Source of the DNA: an uncultured Gammaproteobacteria bacterium
GTDB lineage: Bacteria; Pseudomonadota; Gammaproteobacteria; HK1
Direction of reading: 5' to 3'
DNA: 64,000 nt
NCBI GenBank assembly: GCA_947258715.1
Contig: CAMYJH010000032.1
Location: forward strand, 31,960-95,959
Position numbers and translations under genes: made by a program. Of this stretch, positions 27,254-35,639 are shown in pieces (position 1 is the first letter of the stretch; each line of letters opens with the position of its first letter). Below the pieces are notes generated by a model. The model saw nothing but the letters and a program-made list of their open reading frames with translations. It did not search any database and was not told where the DNA came from.

Positions 27254-29326
27254 GTGACCTTTTTTCGATTCAGCATTCGCGCCAAGGTGCTGATGGCATC
27301 GGCGGTGCTTCTGGTGATCCCATATGTGGGCTACCGCTACGTTCAGGAAATGGAGAATTTTCTCCGCCAGGGGCTCGAGGCCTCAGTGCTTGCGGCGGCC
27401 CAGGCGTTGGCCGGAGCACTACACGATCGCGTCGACCTGCTCGAACAGTACGCTTCCATCAGCGAGGATGCGGCGTTCCAAATTTTCGTCCATCCGCTTG
27501 CCTATGCGATGCAGCTTGACGGCTACGCTGAGGACTGGGAACGCTACCGCAACAATCTCAAACCGCTAACCGGTGCTGGCGAGGACTCGGGGTTCTCTGC
27601 CCGATACCTGGCAGGGCGCTACGGGGATTACCTGTATCTGCTGCTCGAGGTCACCGATGCCCGGGTCAGCTATAGACGACCGGGGTTTCCCCAACCGCTG
27701 CCCGGCGATGTGGTAGATATTCGCCTTGGCGACGACCCAGGAGAAACACAGCGCTATCGTATCTCCCCCATTGCCCCAGGTCGGGTCAGCGTTTATGCGT
27801 TGAGCGCCGCAGATCCGCTGACGCCGCTCAACCGCCGGGAGCCTCGCATCTGGGCTCAGTGGCAGCCTAACCCTGCGGGTTACACCGTGGAGCTGCGGAT
27901 CCCCACGGCCCTCGTAAGACAACGAATGGCGCTCGATATCGCCGACGTGGATTCGGCGCGGGGCGAGGTATCTCGGGTCCTTTCGACCGCGGCCGGAAGC
28001 CGGGCAGCGCCCGCTCGGCTGGTATTTCCATCTCCCGGCATCGAGGGCGTGATCCGCAGCCTGGGTAGAAATCCGGGGCGCAGAATCCATGTCGTCGACA
28101 CCCGTGGCCGGGTGCTGGCCAACGGCGGCAGCCTCGCCGAGCAGGCCCCAGGGGTGAAAATCAATCCGCTGTTTGCGCTCCTTCTTCGCCCTCCGCCGGC
28201 GGATCTTTTCGAACAATCCACGGTCGCTGGCGAGCTCTCCGGACCGGAACTCGACGCCGCCCTGGAGGGTTTGGAGTCGGCCCGCTGGAAAAGCACCGAT
28301 AATCCGGACGTGTTCATCGTCTCTGCAGCCTACCCCATCTGGATTGAGGACAAAGTGGCGGGAGCGGTGGTGGTAGAGGAAACTTCCCTCAGCATTCAGA
28401 CCGTGCGCCGCCAGGCCCTGGCCGATTTGTTCACAACGACTCTGATCGTCTTCTGCGGTGCCGGATTGCTGTTGTTTCTATTCGCCGATCGCATCAGTCG
28501 TAGATTGCGCAAGCTGCGCGACGAAGCCGAAGGCGCCATCGACGAGCATGGCCGCCTGGTGGGACAGGTGACGGGATCCGGCGGCGGCGACGAGATCGGG
28601 GACCTCGGCCGCAGCTTCTCTGGCCTGATGGAGCGTCTGCGCCAGTACAACCACTATCTCGAACAGCTGGCGCGGCGTCTTTCCCACGAGCTGCGCACGC
28701 CGTTGGCGGTGATTCGGTCGTCTCTGGACACTCTAGCCATGGGCGGCGACGAGTCTGAAAAATACGTGGGTCGGGCCCAGGAAGGACTCTCTAGGCTGGA
28801 AACCGTGATCGTGCGCATGAGCGAGGCAACACGTCTAGAAGAAGCCATGCAAAGCGCCGAGCGGGAACGCTTCGACCTCGATCGGATGCTTTCGGCAAGC
28901 GTCGAGGGTTATCGCCAGACCTGGCCTGAAGCGCCCATGATCTACTCGGGCCCGGGAGAAGCGTGCATGCTGGACGGGGTACCGGACCTCATTGCGCAGC
29001 TACTGGACAAGCTGGTGGCCAACGCGCGCGATTTCGCCACCCCGGGCAGCGTTATATCGGTGCGCCTCGAAAGGACGAATTCGAGGGCGGTTTTGCAGGT
29101 GCTTAACCACGGCCCGCCGCTCCCGGACGCCATGAAAGGCAAGCTTTTCGAGTCCATGGTGTCGTTACGCGGCAGCGAAAAAAGCGCTGAGCCCCATTTG
29201 GGGCTGGGGCTCTATATCGTCCGCCTCATCGCCGAGTATCACGGTGCCAAAGCGCAGGCGGAGAACCAAACAGGCGACGAGGGCGTCACGGTGCGGGTGA
29301 CGTTTCCTTTAAAGTCGTCTCATTGA
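27254..29326 (+). CDS. Sensor histidine kinase with carbohydrate-binding-like sensor domain (PdsS-like)
   Basis: 690 aa, inner membrane. There is a first membrane helix near residues 9-26 and a second near 385-410. The periplasmic part contains, around residues 80-225, a CBM9/DOMON-like beta-sandwich (LDGYAEDWERY, YLYLLLEVTDARVSY, GYTVELRIP). A HAMP linker, the phospho-His H478 in RRLSHELRTPLAVI, and a C-terminal ATPase domain (GLGLYIVRLIAEYHGAKA) follow. The N-terminal pattern GYRYVQEMENFLRQGLE recalls the dedicated sortase-system kinase. No sortase or sortase target is visible nearby. Confidence 0.88.
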   Translation: MTFFRFSIRAKVLMASAVLLVIPYVGYRYVQEMENFLRQGLEASVLAAAQALAGALHDRVDLLEQYASISEDAAFQIFVHPLAYAMQLDGYAEDWERYRNNLKPLTGAGEDSGFSARYLAGRYGDYLYLLLEVTDARVSYRRPGFPQPLPGDVVDIRLGDDPGETQRYRISPIAPGRVSVYALSAADPLTPLNRREPRIWAQWQPNPAGYTVELRIPTALVRQRMALDIADVDSARGEVSRVLSTAAGSRAAPARLVFPSPGIEGVIRSLGRNPGRRIHVVDTRGRVLANGGSLAEQAPGVKINPLFALLLRPPPADLFEQSTVAGELSGPELDAALEGLESARWKSTDNPDVFIVSAAYPIWIEDKVAGAVVVEETSLSIQTVRRQALADLFTTTLIVFCGAGLLLFLFADRISRRLRKLRDEAEGAIDEHGRLVGQVTGSGGGDEIGDLGRSFSGLMERLRQYNHYLEQLARRLSHELRTPLAVIRSSLDTLAMGGDESEKYVGRAQEGLSRLETVIVRMSEATRLEEAMQSAERERFDLDRMLSASVEGYRQTWPEAPMIYSGPGEACMLDGVPDLIAQLLDKLVANARDFATPGSVISVRLERTNSRAVLQVLNHGPPLPDAMKGKLFESMVSLRGSEKSAEPHLGLGLYIVRLIAEYHGAKAQAENQTGDEGVTVRVTFPLKSSH

Positions 29327-29381
29327 TCAATCGCCGCGTGGCGAGCGCGAACCGGCGCGCGCTGAGGGGGCCGTCGAGCCC

Positions 29382-30209
29382 TCACGATATGCTGCGCTTA
29401 GCCTCGTCCCAGAGTGCTTCCAGGGTGTCGGAGTCGGTTTCGGTCACGCTTCGACCATCGCGGGCGAGACTGCGCTCGATATATCTGAAACGGTTCTCGA
29501 ACTTGGTGTTGGTGTTGCGAAGCGCCATCTCGGCGTCAATGTTCAGATGGCGCGCAAAATTGACGCAGCTGAACATGAGATCACCCAGCTCCGCTGCTAG
29601 GCACGCCGCTGGCGCACCGTCGTTCATAGCCTGGCGAAGCTCCGAGATCTCTTCCTCAAGCTTGGGTATCACTTCCATCGCCGACGGCCAATCGAACCCC
29701 ACAGTGGCGGCGCGCTTTTGCAGCTTCTGTGCGCGCTTGACCGCAGGAAGCCCCTCGGGAACGTGGTCGAGCAGACTCTGCTCTTTTTTCCCGGATCCGC
29801 GCTGTTTGCGTTCCCGGGCCTTGTGCGCTTCCCAGCTCAGCGACTGCGCCTTAACGTCGTTCACTTGCTCATCGCCGAACACGTGGGGGTGACGTCGAAT
29901 CATCTTGCCCACAATCGCGGCCACCACGTCGCCGAAGTTGAAGGTGCCTTCTTCGCTCGCCATCTGGGCGTGAAATACCACCTGAAACAGCAAATCACCG
30001 AGCTCGTCGACGAGCGCTTCCGTGTCCCCACGGCTGATGGCGTCAGCGACCTCATAGGCTTCCTCGATGGTGTAAGGGGCGATGGTGTGAAAGTCCTGTT
30101 TTCGGTCCCAGGGGCAACCGGCAGTCGGATCGCGCAATCGGGCCATGACCTCGAGCAAGGTTTTAATGGACTTAGTCGAGCCTTTAATTGGAAAATCGCT
30201 ATGCGGCAT
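29382..30209 (-). CDS. mazG: Nucleoside triphosphate pyrophosphohydrolase MazG
   Basis: 275 aa. It hydrolyses (d)NTPs to NMPs and pyrophosphate. The tandem MazG domains show CPWDRKQDFHTIAPYTIEEAYE, the metal-binding EEAYE...DELGDLLFQVVFHAQM, and a second EEEISELRQA...ELGDLMFSCVNFARH. Length agrees with the two-domain form. It is divergent from slt across 97 bp. Confidence 0.95.
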   Translation of the reverse strand: MPHSDFPIKGSTKSIKTLLEVMARLRDPTAGCPWDRKQDFHTIAPYTIEEAYEVADAISRGDTEALVDELGDLLFQVVFHAQMASEEGTFNFGDVVAAIVGKMIRRHPHVFGDEQVNDVKAQSLSWEAHKARERKQRGSGKKEQSLLDHVPEGLPAVKRAQKLQKRAATVGFDWPSAMEVIPKLEEEISELRQAMNDGAPAACLAAELGDLMFSCVNFARHLNIDAEMALRNTNTKFENRFRYIERSLARDGRSVTETDSDTLEALWDEAKRSIS

Positions 30210-30306
30210 GGGACTTTGGGTTCTTTTAATGCGGAATTGGGTTGCGGAGAGATCCTGCGACGACTAATAACTATGTATAACAACGAGACTTTCCTTTAAT
30301 CAGCAG

Positions 30307-32400
30307 GTGAAATCCACCACGGTATTTCATTCCCGGGATTGTCTTTCTGATCTTCGGGAGCCGCGGGGTTTGCCCGCGAAGAACCGGCGCTGGTGCGGTC
30401 AGTGGCTGCACCGGGTTTCGCTGGTGCTCATGCTGGGGGTGCTGGTATCGACCCCTTCCAGGGCCACGATGGAGGTGGGTCTGAGCAGCGAATCGCTGGC
30501 CCTGCTCTCGCCGCTACCGGTTCCATCGTCCTCGGACTCCGAAGACCTGGCTTTTCTCGAGGCGGAGCGGGCGATCAAGCTCGGACAGCGTCGGCGTTTT
30601 CTGCAGCTGGCTGAATCGCTGAAGGACTATCCGCTTTATCCCTATTTGCTCTACGCGGATCTGACGCGGCGGCTCGCGCGCGCGAAGCCGGAAGAAGTGG
30701 AGGCCTTTCTGAGCAACTACAGTGACCTGCCGCTCACACCGCGGCTCAAACGCCGTTGGCTGAAAAGGCTTGCAAAACAGGGCCGCTGGAAACGCTTTCT
30801 CGAATTTTACGAAGCTACCGACGACGTCACCCTGCACTGCCAGTATCTGCGGGCGCAAATTCGAACCGGTAATAGCGAGGCTGCTTATGCGCAGATTGCG
30901 GAGCTTTGGCTGCACGGAAAATCGCGCCCGGCCGAATGCGATCCCGTGTTCAGGTCCTGGATCGCTGCCGGTCACCTGAGCGAGGAATTGGTGTGGGAAC
31001 GGATTTGGCTGGCGATGCAGAGCCAGCGCACAGGTCTTGCCAGGTATCTTTCGCGCTACCTGCCAGATGAGCAGCGCCCAATACTCGAGGATTGGATTGC
31101 GCTCAGGTCATCGCCCCATCGGATCAAGCGCTTTTCTGCTGATGCGAACGAGATTCTCAGCGCCCGCATGCGCGTCTATGCGGTGGAGCGCATGGCGCGC
31201 TCGGACCCGGAAGCGGCAGCGGCATTGTGGAACTATCTTGCCTCGAAGCATGTCTTCGACGAGACGCTTGCGCAACGTGTCTATCGCCGCATCGGCCTTG
31301 CTTACGCCCGCAAGGGGCGCGCCGAGGCCGGCGACTGGCTTGCAAAGGTGCAGAGCGAGAGCGAATACCTTCGGCATTGGCGTCTGGCCAACGCGGTGCT
31401 TCACCACCGCTGGCGTGAAGCTCTCGACGTGCTTCCGGATCCCGAGGGCAATAACGGTGACAACGCCCAACGCTGGCGATACTGGCGGGCGCGGACGCTG
31501 GAGGCGCTTGGCTATCAGCAGGTCGCCGAGTCACTGTACAGTAGCATCGCGAGCGAAAGAAGCTACTACGGCTTTCTTGCCGCCGACGCCATCAGTGCAC
31601 CCTACCAGTTCAGGGACGATCCGCTGATCTTCGACGACTATGCGCTTCACCGCCTGGCAAGCACCCCGCCCGTACGGCGCATTCGCGCCCTGCTCTCGCT
31701 GGACAGGACCCTGGACGCGCGCCGCGAATGGTACTACTGGATCGCCAACCTGGATGTAGTGGAGCGGGCCCAGGCAGCGAAGCTCGCACAGCGCTGGGAA
31801 TGGCATCATGTCGGTATCCTGACCGTCGCGCGTACCCCCTATCGCGACGACCTGGGGTTGCGCTTTCCGGTGGCCCATGAACAGGAAGTGGCGCAGAACG
31901 CGTCGGACCAGGGGCTCGAAACCGCCATGGTTTTGGCCATGATCCGCCAGGAGAGCGCGTTCAAGATTGACGCCGCTTCGCCCCGGGGCGCGCGCGGTTT
32001 GATGCAGTTAATGCCGTCCACCGGGAGGCACGTGGCGCGGTCGGTGGGCGTACCCCTGAAGCAGCGCAATGAACTGTTCAACCCCGCCCTCAACGTTAAG
32101 CTCGGCACGCTGTACTTCCGCCGTCTTCTGGACAGAACCGAAGGTAACCACGTACTCGCCCTCGGCGCCTACAACGCGGGGCCGCATAAGGTAGAGGCCT
32201 GGCGGCCGCAGTCGGGCTCCGTTGCCGCAGACGTCTGGATTGAGAATATTGCCTACACCGAGACGCGCGAGTACGTCAAAAGCGTTCTCGCCTATACGGT
32301 GGTTTACGAGCACCGTCTGGGAATCGCGCCCACTCCGCTGTCCCAGCGCATGGCCACGATCACCGCGCCGGTGAGCGACGACGACAGTCGATCGGGTTAG
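30307..32400 (+). CDS. slt: Soluble lytic murein transglycosylase
   Basis: 697 aa, periplasmic. It cleaves peptidoglycan to anhydromuropeptides, the substrate that AmpD later processes. A basic N-terminus and hydrophobic segment (RVSLVLMLGVLVSTPSRA) form a signal peptide. A long helical superhelical domain follows, then the catalytic domain with E549 in AMIRQESAFK, GARGLMQLMPSTG and ALGAYNAGPHKVEAW. The start is GTG. A possible promoter is TTGCGG at 30242-30247 and TAATAA at 30265-30270 with a 17-nt spacer. Confidence 0.95.
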   Translation: MKSTTVFHSRDCLSDLREPRGLPAKNRRWCGQWLHRVSLVLMLGVLVSTPSRATMEVGLSSESLALLSPLPVPSSSDSEDLAFLEAERAIKLGQRRRFLQLAESLKDYPLYPYLLYADLTRRLARAKPEEVEAFLSNYSDLPLTPRLKRRWLKRLAKQGRWKRFLEFYEATDDVTLHCQYLRAQIRTGNSEAAYAQIAELWLHGKSRPAECDPVFRSWIAAGHLSEELVWERIWLAMQSQRTGLARYLSRYLPDEQRPILEDWIALRSSPHRIKRFSADANEILSARMRVYAVERMARSDPEAAAALWNYLASKHVFDETLAQRVYRRIGLAYARKGRAEAGDWLAKVQSESEYLRHWRLANAVLHHRWREALDVLPDPEGNNGDNAQRWRYWRARTLEALGYQQVAESLYSSIASERSYYGFLAADAISAPYQFRDDPLIFDDYALHRLASTPPVRRIRALLSLDRTLDARREWYYWIANLDVVERAQAAKLAQRWEWHHVGILTVARTPYRDDLGLRFPVAHEQEVAQNASDQGLETAMVLAMIRQESAFKIDAASPRGARGLMQLMPSTGRHVARSVGVPLKQRNELFNPALNVKLGTLYFRRLLDRTEGNHVLALGAYNAGPHKVEAWRPQSGSVAADVWIENIAYTETREYVKSVLAYTVVYEHRLGIAPTPLSQRMATITAPVSDDDSRSG

Positions 32401-32450
32401 AACCCATACAATAATTGCTGCGCCTGCGCTCGCTAATTCTGAGGTGGGTT

Positions 32451-32560
32451 CTAGTGTCCCGTCCCGTAAATAGGTTGCGTATCTCGGCGAGCTATCCGGG
32501 TCGTGTGGCAAGGCGCGGGGAGGAGGAATAGCCGTAGCTATTGCGACGACGGGACACTAG
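32451..32560. mobile_element. 110-bp MITE-like element with perfect 13-bp terminal inverted repeats
   Basis: CTAGTGTCCCGTC at 32451-32463 is the exact reverse complement of GACGGGACACTAG at 32548-32560. The outer CTAG may be a target duplication or part of the repeat; being self-complementary it cannot be told apart. Inside is a small hairpin AATAGC/GCTATT (loop CGTA) near 32527-32542. No coding capacity. Its right end overlaps the last codon and stop of the hydrolase gene. Confidence 0.75.
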
Positions 32561-33255
32561 TCTTCGAGTGCCCGTCGACGAGCGGTAATCCAGTTCACCA
32601 CCGCCGCCACAATTTCCTCCCACACCTCCTTTTGCGTCACGCCCGCACGTTTGGGCAGATCAAAAGAATGGTCGCCACCCTGCACCAGGTGCAAATCAGT
32701 GTCGCCCTGGATTCGCGGTAAGGCTTCGCGCAGAAGGGCAAGATCGCACAGGGTATCCCGCGTGCCCTGAATGAACAGCGCGGGCACGGTGATGTCGGGG
32801 AAGTGCGCAATTCTTTGCTTCTCCGGTTTTCCGGGCGGGTGTAACGGGTAGCCGAGGAACAGGAGACCATCCACCCGCTCGCCCTGGGCCACCACCCGGG
32901 AAGCCATGCGCCCGCCCAGCGACTTTCCTCCGGCGAAGACGCAATCAAAATCAAGTGCCGGGTCGTGGCGTATTCGATCCAGCACCGCTCGCCACGTCGC
33001 TTCCAGCTTTTGAGCGGAATCAGGCGCTCTGCGCCCTTTTTCCTTGTATGGAAAGTTGAACTTGAGCGTAGCGATTCCAGCGCCGGCCACGCCCTTGGAG
33101 ACGAAACTCAGAAACGGGTTGCGCATATCGTTACCCGCTCCGTGGGCAAGAACCAGTAGCGCGGAAGCTTTTCCATCGCTTGCCTTTGGAACAAGAACAG
33201 AGGCGGAAACGCTCTCCTTCTCGTCGAGCACGACTTGAAGCGAGCGTTCATTCAT
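32557..33255 (-). CDS. Alpha/beta-hydrolase family protein
   Basis: 232 aa, no signal peptide, so cytoplasmic. Features are oxyanion region LAHGAGNDMRNPF, nucleophile elbow GGKSLGGRM, acid in GTRDTLCD and His in GGDHSFDLP, an intact triad like that of the KANL3/Tex30-type hydrolases. The substrate is unknown. The ATG at 33255 overlaps the 3' end of the upstream gene (ATGAATGA), so the pair is coupled. The TAG stop (32559-32557) lies inside the end of a transposable element, so the original C-terminus may have been altered. Confidence 0.85.
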   Translation of the reverse strand: MNERSLQVVLDEKESVSASVLVPKASDGKASALLVLAHGAGNDMRNPFLSFVSKGVAGAGIATLKFNFPYKEKGRRAPDSAQKLEATWRAVLDRIRHDPALDFDCVFAGGKSLGGRMASRVVAQGERVDGLLFLGYPLHPPGKPEKQRIAHFPDITVPALFIQGTRDTLCDLALLREALPRIQGDTDLHLVQGGDHSFDLPKRAGVTQKEVWEEIVAAVVNWITARRRALED

Positions 33256-33769
33256 GCTCGGGGACCTGCTTTGAGTTGCCTTTCGCCGAAAGTGCAGAAT
33301 TTCTGTCACCTGGATTCAACTCAAGAAACAAGGCCGACAGATATTCGACCGCGCGGTCGGCAATACCCGGTCGCTGACTCTCCCTTGGCCCGGCGACATT
33401 GAGAGTGCGAATATCGTTGTCGCGGATCCATCCACAGACTTCACTCCATGGCGCAGGAGAATCGAGGTCGATTACACAAAGGGGCTTAGGCATGGCCAAC
33501 GCCAATTCACGCGTTAGCGCCGTTCCTCCGCTGATGGCGCCCACGACGAGTATCAGCGTGCCGTCTGAGTCGGCAATGTTACGCCGGGTGCGGTCGCGGT
33601 AGTCGGCGCTTTCGGTTTCCTTCAACGGATATCGATCCGGAATGGTGCCGTCTTCGGCCCGCCGGCCCTTGGGACACCATCCGCCGCAATCGAGTCCTGC
33701 GTCGAGCGCCGCATCGAGGGCAGCCCGATCAACGCCGGTTTGCCCGCCGCTGATAACTCGATCAATCAT
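33248..33769 (-). CDS. Putative molybdenum carrier / YpsA-like nucleotide-binding protein
   Basis: 173 aa. A Rossmann-type fold with the opening VISGGQTGVDRAALDAALDA, a conserved CGGWCPKGRRAEDG segment, and GTLILVVGAISGGTALT. This matches the family called putative molybdenum carrier, related to SLOG/YpsA nucleotide-binding proteins; the name comes from a plant/algal relative and the bacterial role is uncertain. The frame is open to a GTG at 33811; the ATG at 33769 directly before IDRVISGGQTG is preferred. It is translationally coupled to the hydrolase gene. Confidence 0.8.
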   Translation of the reverse strand: MIDRVISGGQTGVDRAALDAALDAGLDCGGWCPKGRRAEDGTIPDRYPLKETESADYRDRTRRNIADSDGTLILVVGAISGGTALTRELALAMPKPLCVIDLDSPAPWSEVCGWIRDNDIRTLNVAGPRESQRPGIADRAVEYLSALFLELNPGDRNSALSAKGNSKQVPEHE

Positions 33770-33860
33770 GGACCTCGCGCCCGGTTGAAACCGGCCACCA
33801 ATGCCGGCCACGAAAAATCAGAATCGGTGGACAAGGCCGCACCGAAAAACGGCGCCTTAG

Positions 33861-34012
33861 GGAAACTCTGAATAATTCCATCCCTGGAATTTTCAGAGTC
33901 GGCAAGTGAAAACGCGGTTTCCACTTGCCTCACGCATCCAATGACTTACAGTCATCGGATTCGGCGGCGCATCCCTGCTTAGCTAAGGAAGGTCTGATAA
34001 ATCAGACCTTCC
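33861..34012. mobile_element. 152-bp IS5-type MITE with TTAG target duplication and four hairpins
   Basis: TTAG occurs at 33857-33860 and 34013-34016. Inside, the left end GGAAACTCTGAATAA and the right end (reverse complement GGAAGGTCTGATTTA) match at 11 of 15 positions. IS5-group elements duplicate YTAR on insertion. The interior folds into consecutive hairpins at 33865-33899, 33901-33929, 33936-33960 and 33983-34016; the last has perfect 16-bp arms around two bases. There is no transposase, so it would need one supplied in trans. Confidence 0.75.
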
Positions 34013-34043
34013 TTAGAATCGTTGGGCCTCGGGTCGGGTCGAT

Positions 34044-34526
34044 CTAAGTCTCGCAAACCGCCGCCGGTTTTGCCGTGCATGCCAGGAAAAGGTGCCCCTG
34101 GTGGCTACAGAACCGCAGCCATTTGAGCAAAAAGCGGTTCATTTCCCATCGTCGCTCGAGCTCCGCCATGCGCCCGACACGCCAAGGCAACACGCCCCAC
34201 GGACGCTTGCGCCGACTATGACCGAGCAGTTCGGCGCAGCGTACGTCATGATAAACGCAAACACGCGCGTTGGGTTCCAGGGCATACTCGTCGCCGTCCC
34301 GGAAACGATAAGTCAGTTTCAAAGTGGTGGTGTATTTGAAGCGTTCTTCGACGCTCATGTAGAGGTCGAGCGCACCGGCAACTCGAGATACGACAGTGCC
34401 ATTGATCTGCCCGAGCTCCGGCGCAAGCTTAAGCAGGCGCAAGTAGTTACTTTCGTAGAGAGTAATCAACGCCGCCAGATCGTGGGTCTGGAATCGCGCC
34501 AGTGATGACAGTGCGGATTGCGACAT
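34044..34526 (-). CDS. DUF1249 family protein (YqiB-like)
   Basis: 160 aa, cytoplasmic, unknown function. The DUF1249 pattern is clear in LITLYESNYLRLLKLAPEL, followed by LTYRFRDGDEYALEPNARVCVYHDVRCAEL and a C-terminal RWEMNRFLLKWLRFC. In E. coli the relative lies in the nudF-yqiB-cpdA region; none of those genes is adjacent here. The ATG at 34526 is the only good start. A MITE ends 32 bp beyond its stop. It is divergent from the redoxin gene. Confidence 0.85.
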   Translation of the reverse strand: MSQSALSSLARFQTHDLAALITLYESNYLRLLKLAPELGQINGTVVSRVAGALDLYMSVEERFKYTTTLKLTYRFRDGDEYALEPNARVCVYHDVRCAELLGHSRRKRPWGVLPWRVGRMAELERRWEMNRFLLKWLRFCSHQGHLFLACTAKPAAVCET

Positions 34527-34758
34527 GGCCGAATCTTAGCATAGGTTTTCGGAAAATTTAGACTATCAAAGGAGACGAAAACATCTTGATTTCCAGCTAA
34601 TATTCGCCTTCGCTTGGAGTGCAAAATTCTTGACATTTTTCTCCATCGGCGTTAGGCATATTTTTTCACCGCGATCGCCAGTTAGGAATGCGCTGCCGCT
34701 CGGCTTACCACACAGCAAGGGATTGCGCTGGCAGACTATACAGTCGACAGGAGATCTT

Positions 34759-35340
34759 ATGACGCTGACCCCATCGATAATGGCGGAGCTCGGCACCGTG
34801 GCACCGGACTTCGAGCTCCCGGACACGCAAGGGAAAACCGTGCGCAAGAAGGACTTTGCCGGCGCTCCCGGACTGCTGGTGATTTTCATGTGTAACCACT
34901 GTCCCTACGTCAAGCACATACGCGAGGCGCTGGCCTCGTTCGGCAGGATATACCAGGACAAAGGCCTCGCCGTGGTGGCAATCAATTCTAACGACGCATC
35001 CACTCACCCCCAGGACTCATTGGAGAACATGGTTTTGGAGAGCGAGCGGTTCGGCTACACTTTTCCGTATCTACGCGACGAAACCCAATCCGTTGCCAAA
35101 GCCTACGACGCTTCCTGCACGCCTGACTTTTTCCTCTATGACGCCGACAGCCGTCTCTTCTATCGCGGTCAGTTCGACGACAGTCGACCCGGCAACGGGT
35201 TGCCGGTAACGGGTAAGGATTTGCGCTCCGCCGCCGATGCCCTGCTCGAAGGCCGCGACGCGCCCGAAGACCAAAAACCGAGCGTCGGCTGCAACATCAA
35301 GTGGAAGCCCGGAAACGCACCTGACGGCGGTGGGAGATAA
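34759..35340 (+). CDS. Thioredoxin-fold peroxiredoxin-like protein (redoxin/AhpC-TSA family)
   Basis: 193 aa. The N-terminal motif LGTVAPDFELPDTQGKTVRKKDFAG is typical of the family, and the active site is MCNHCPYVKHIREAL, a CxxC pair. YDASCTPDFFLYD carries a cis-Pro region with a further Cys. No signal peptide. GGAG lies 7 nt before the ATG at 34759, which settles the start although the frame is open further upstream. A perfect -35 TTGACA at 34630-34635 has only a weak -10. The 299 bp after its stop, up to the NodU gene, hold nothing I can identify. Confidence 0.88.
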   Translation: MTLTPSIMAELGTVAPDFELPDTQGKTVRKKDFAGAPGLLVIFMCNHCPYVKHIREALASFGRIYQDKGLAVVAINSNDASTHPQDSLENMVLESERFGYTFPYLRDETQSVAKAYDASCTPDFFLYDADSRLFYRGQFDDSRPGNGLPVTGKDLRSAADALLEGRDAPEDQKPSVGCNIKWKPGNAPDGGGR

Positions 35341-35639
35341 GAGAGAAGAAGCGCCCTCAGAAGAGTACGTAGATAAACGGCCCCACGGCCAGAGCCCGGC
35401 GTGGGATTATCGCGGTTGCCAGCAGCAGGGCGAATATTCTGCGCCTTCTCTCGGAACAAAGCGCAGCGCCCACATCATCGGACCTGACACCGTCCTGGCG
35501 AGTGCAACCGCGGCTCGCGCTTGCGGGAACTCATGACTCGCCCCGATGTCAGGTGAAGCAGTTCCAACTACGCAGCGGCGATCTCGGCTTGGTAAGCGGA
35601 GAATCCGGGAATGTCCCTCATCTCTTTTGTCTTCCCGAA

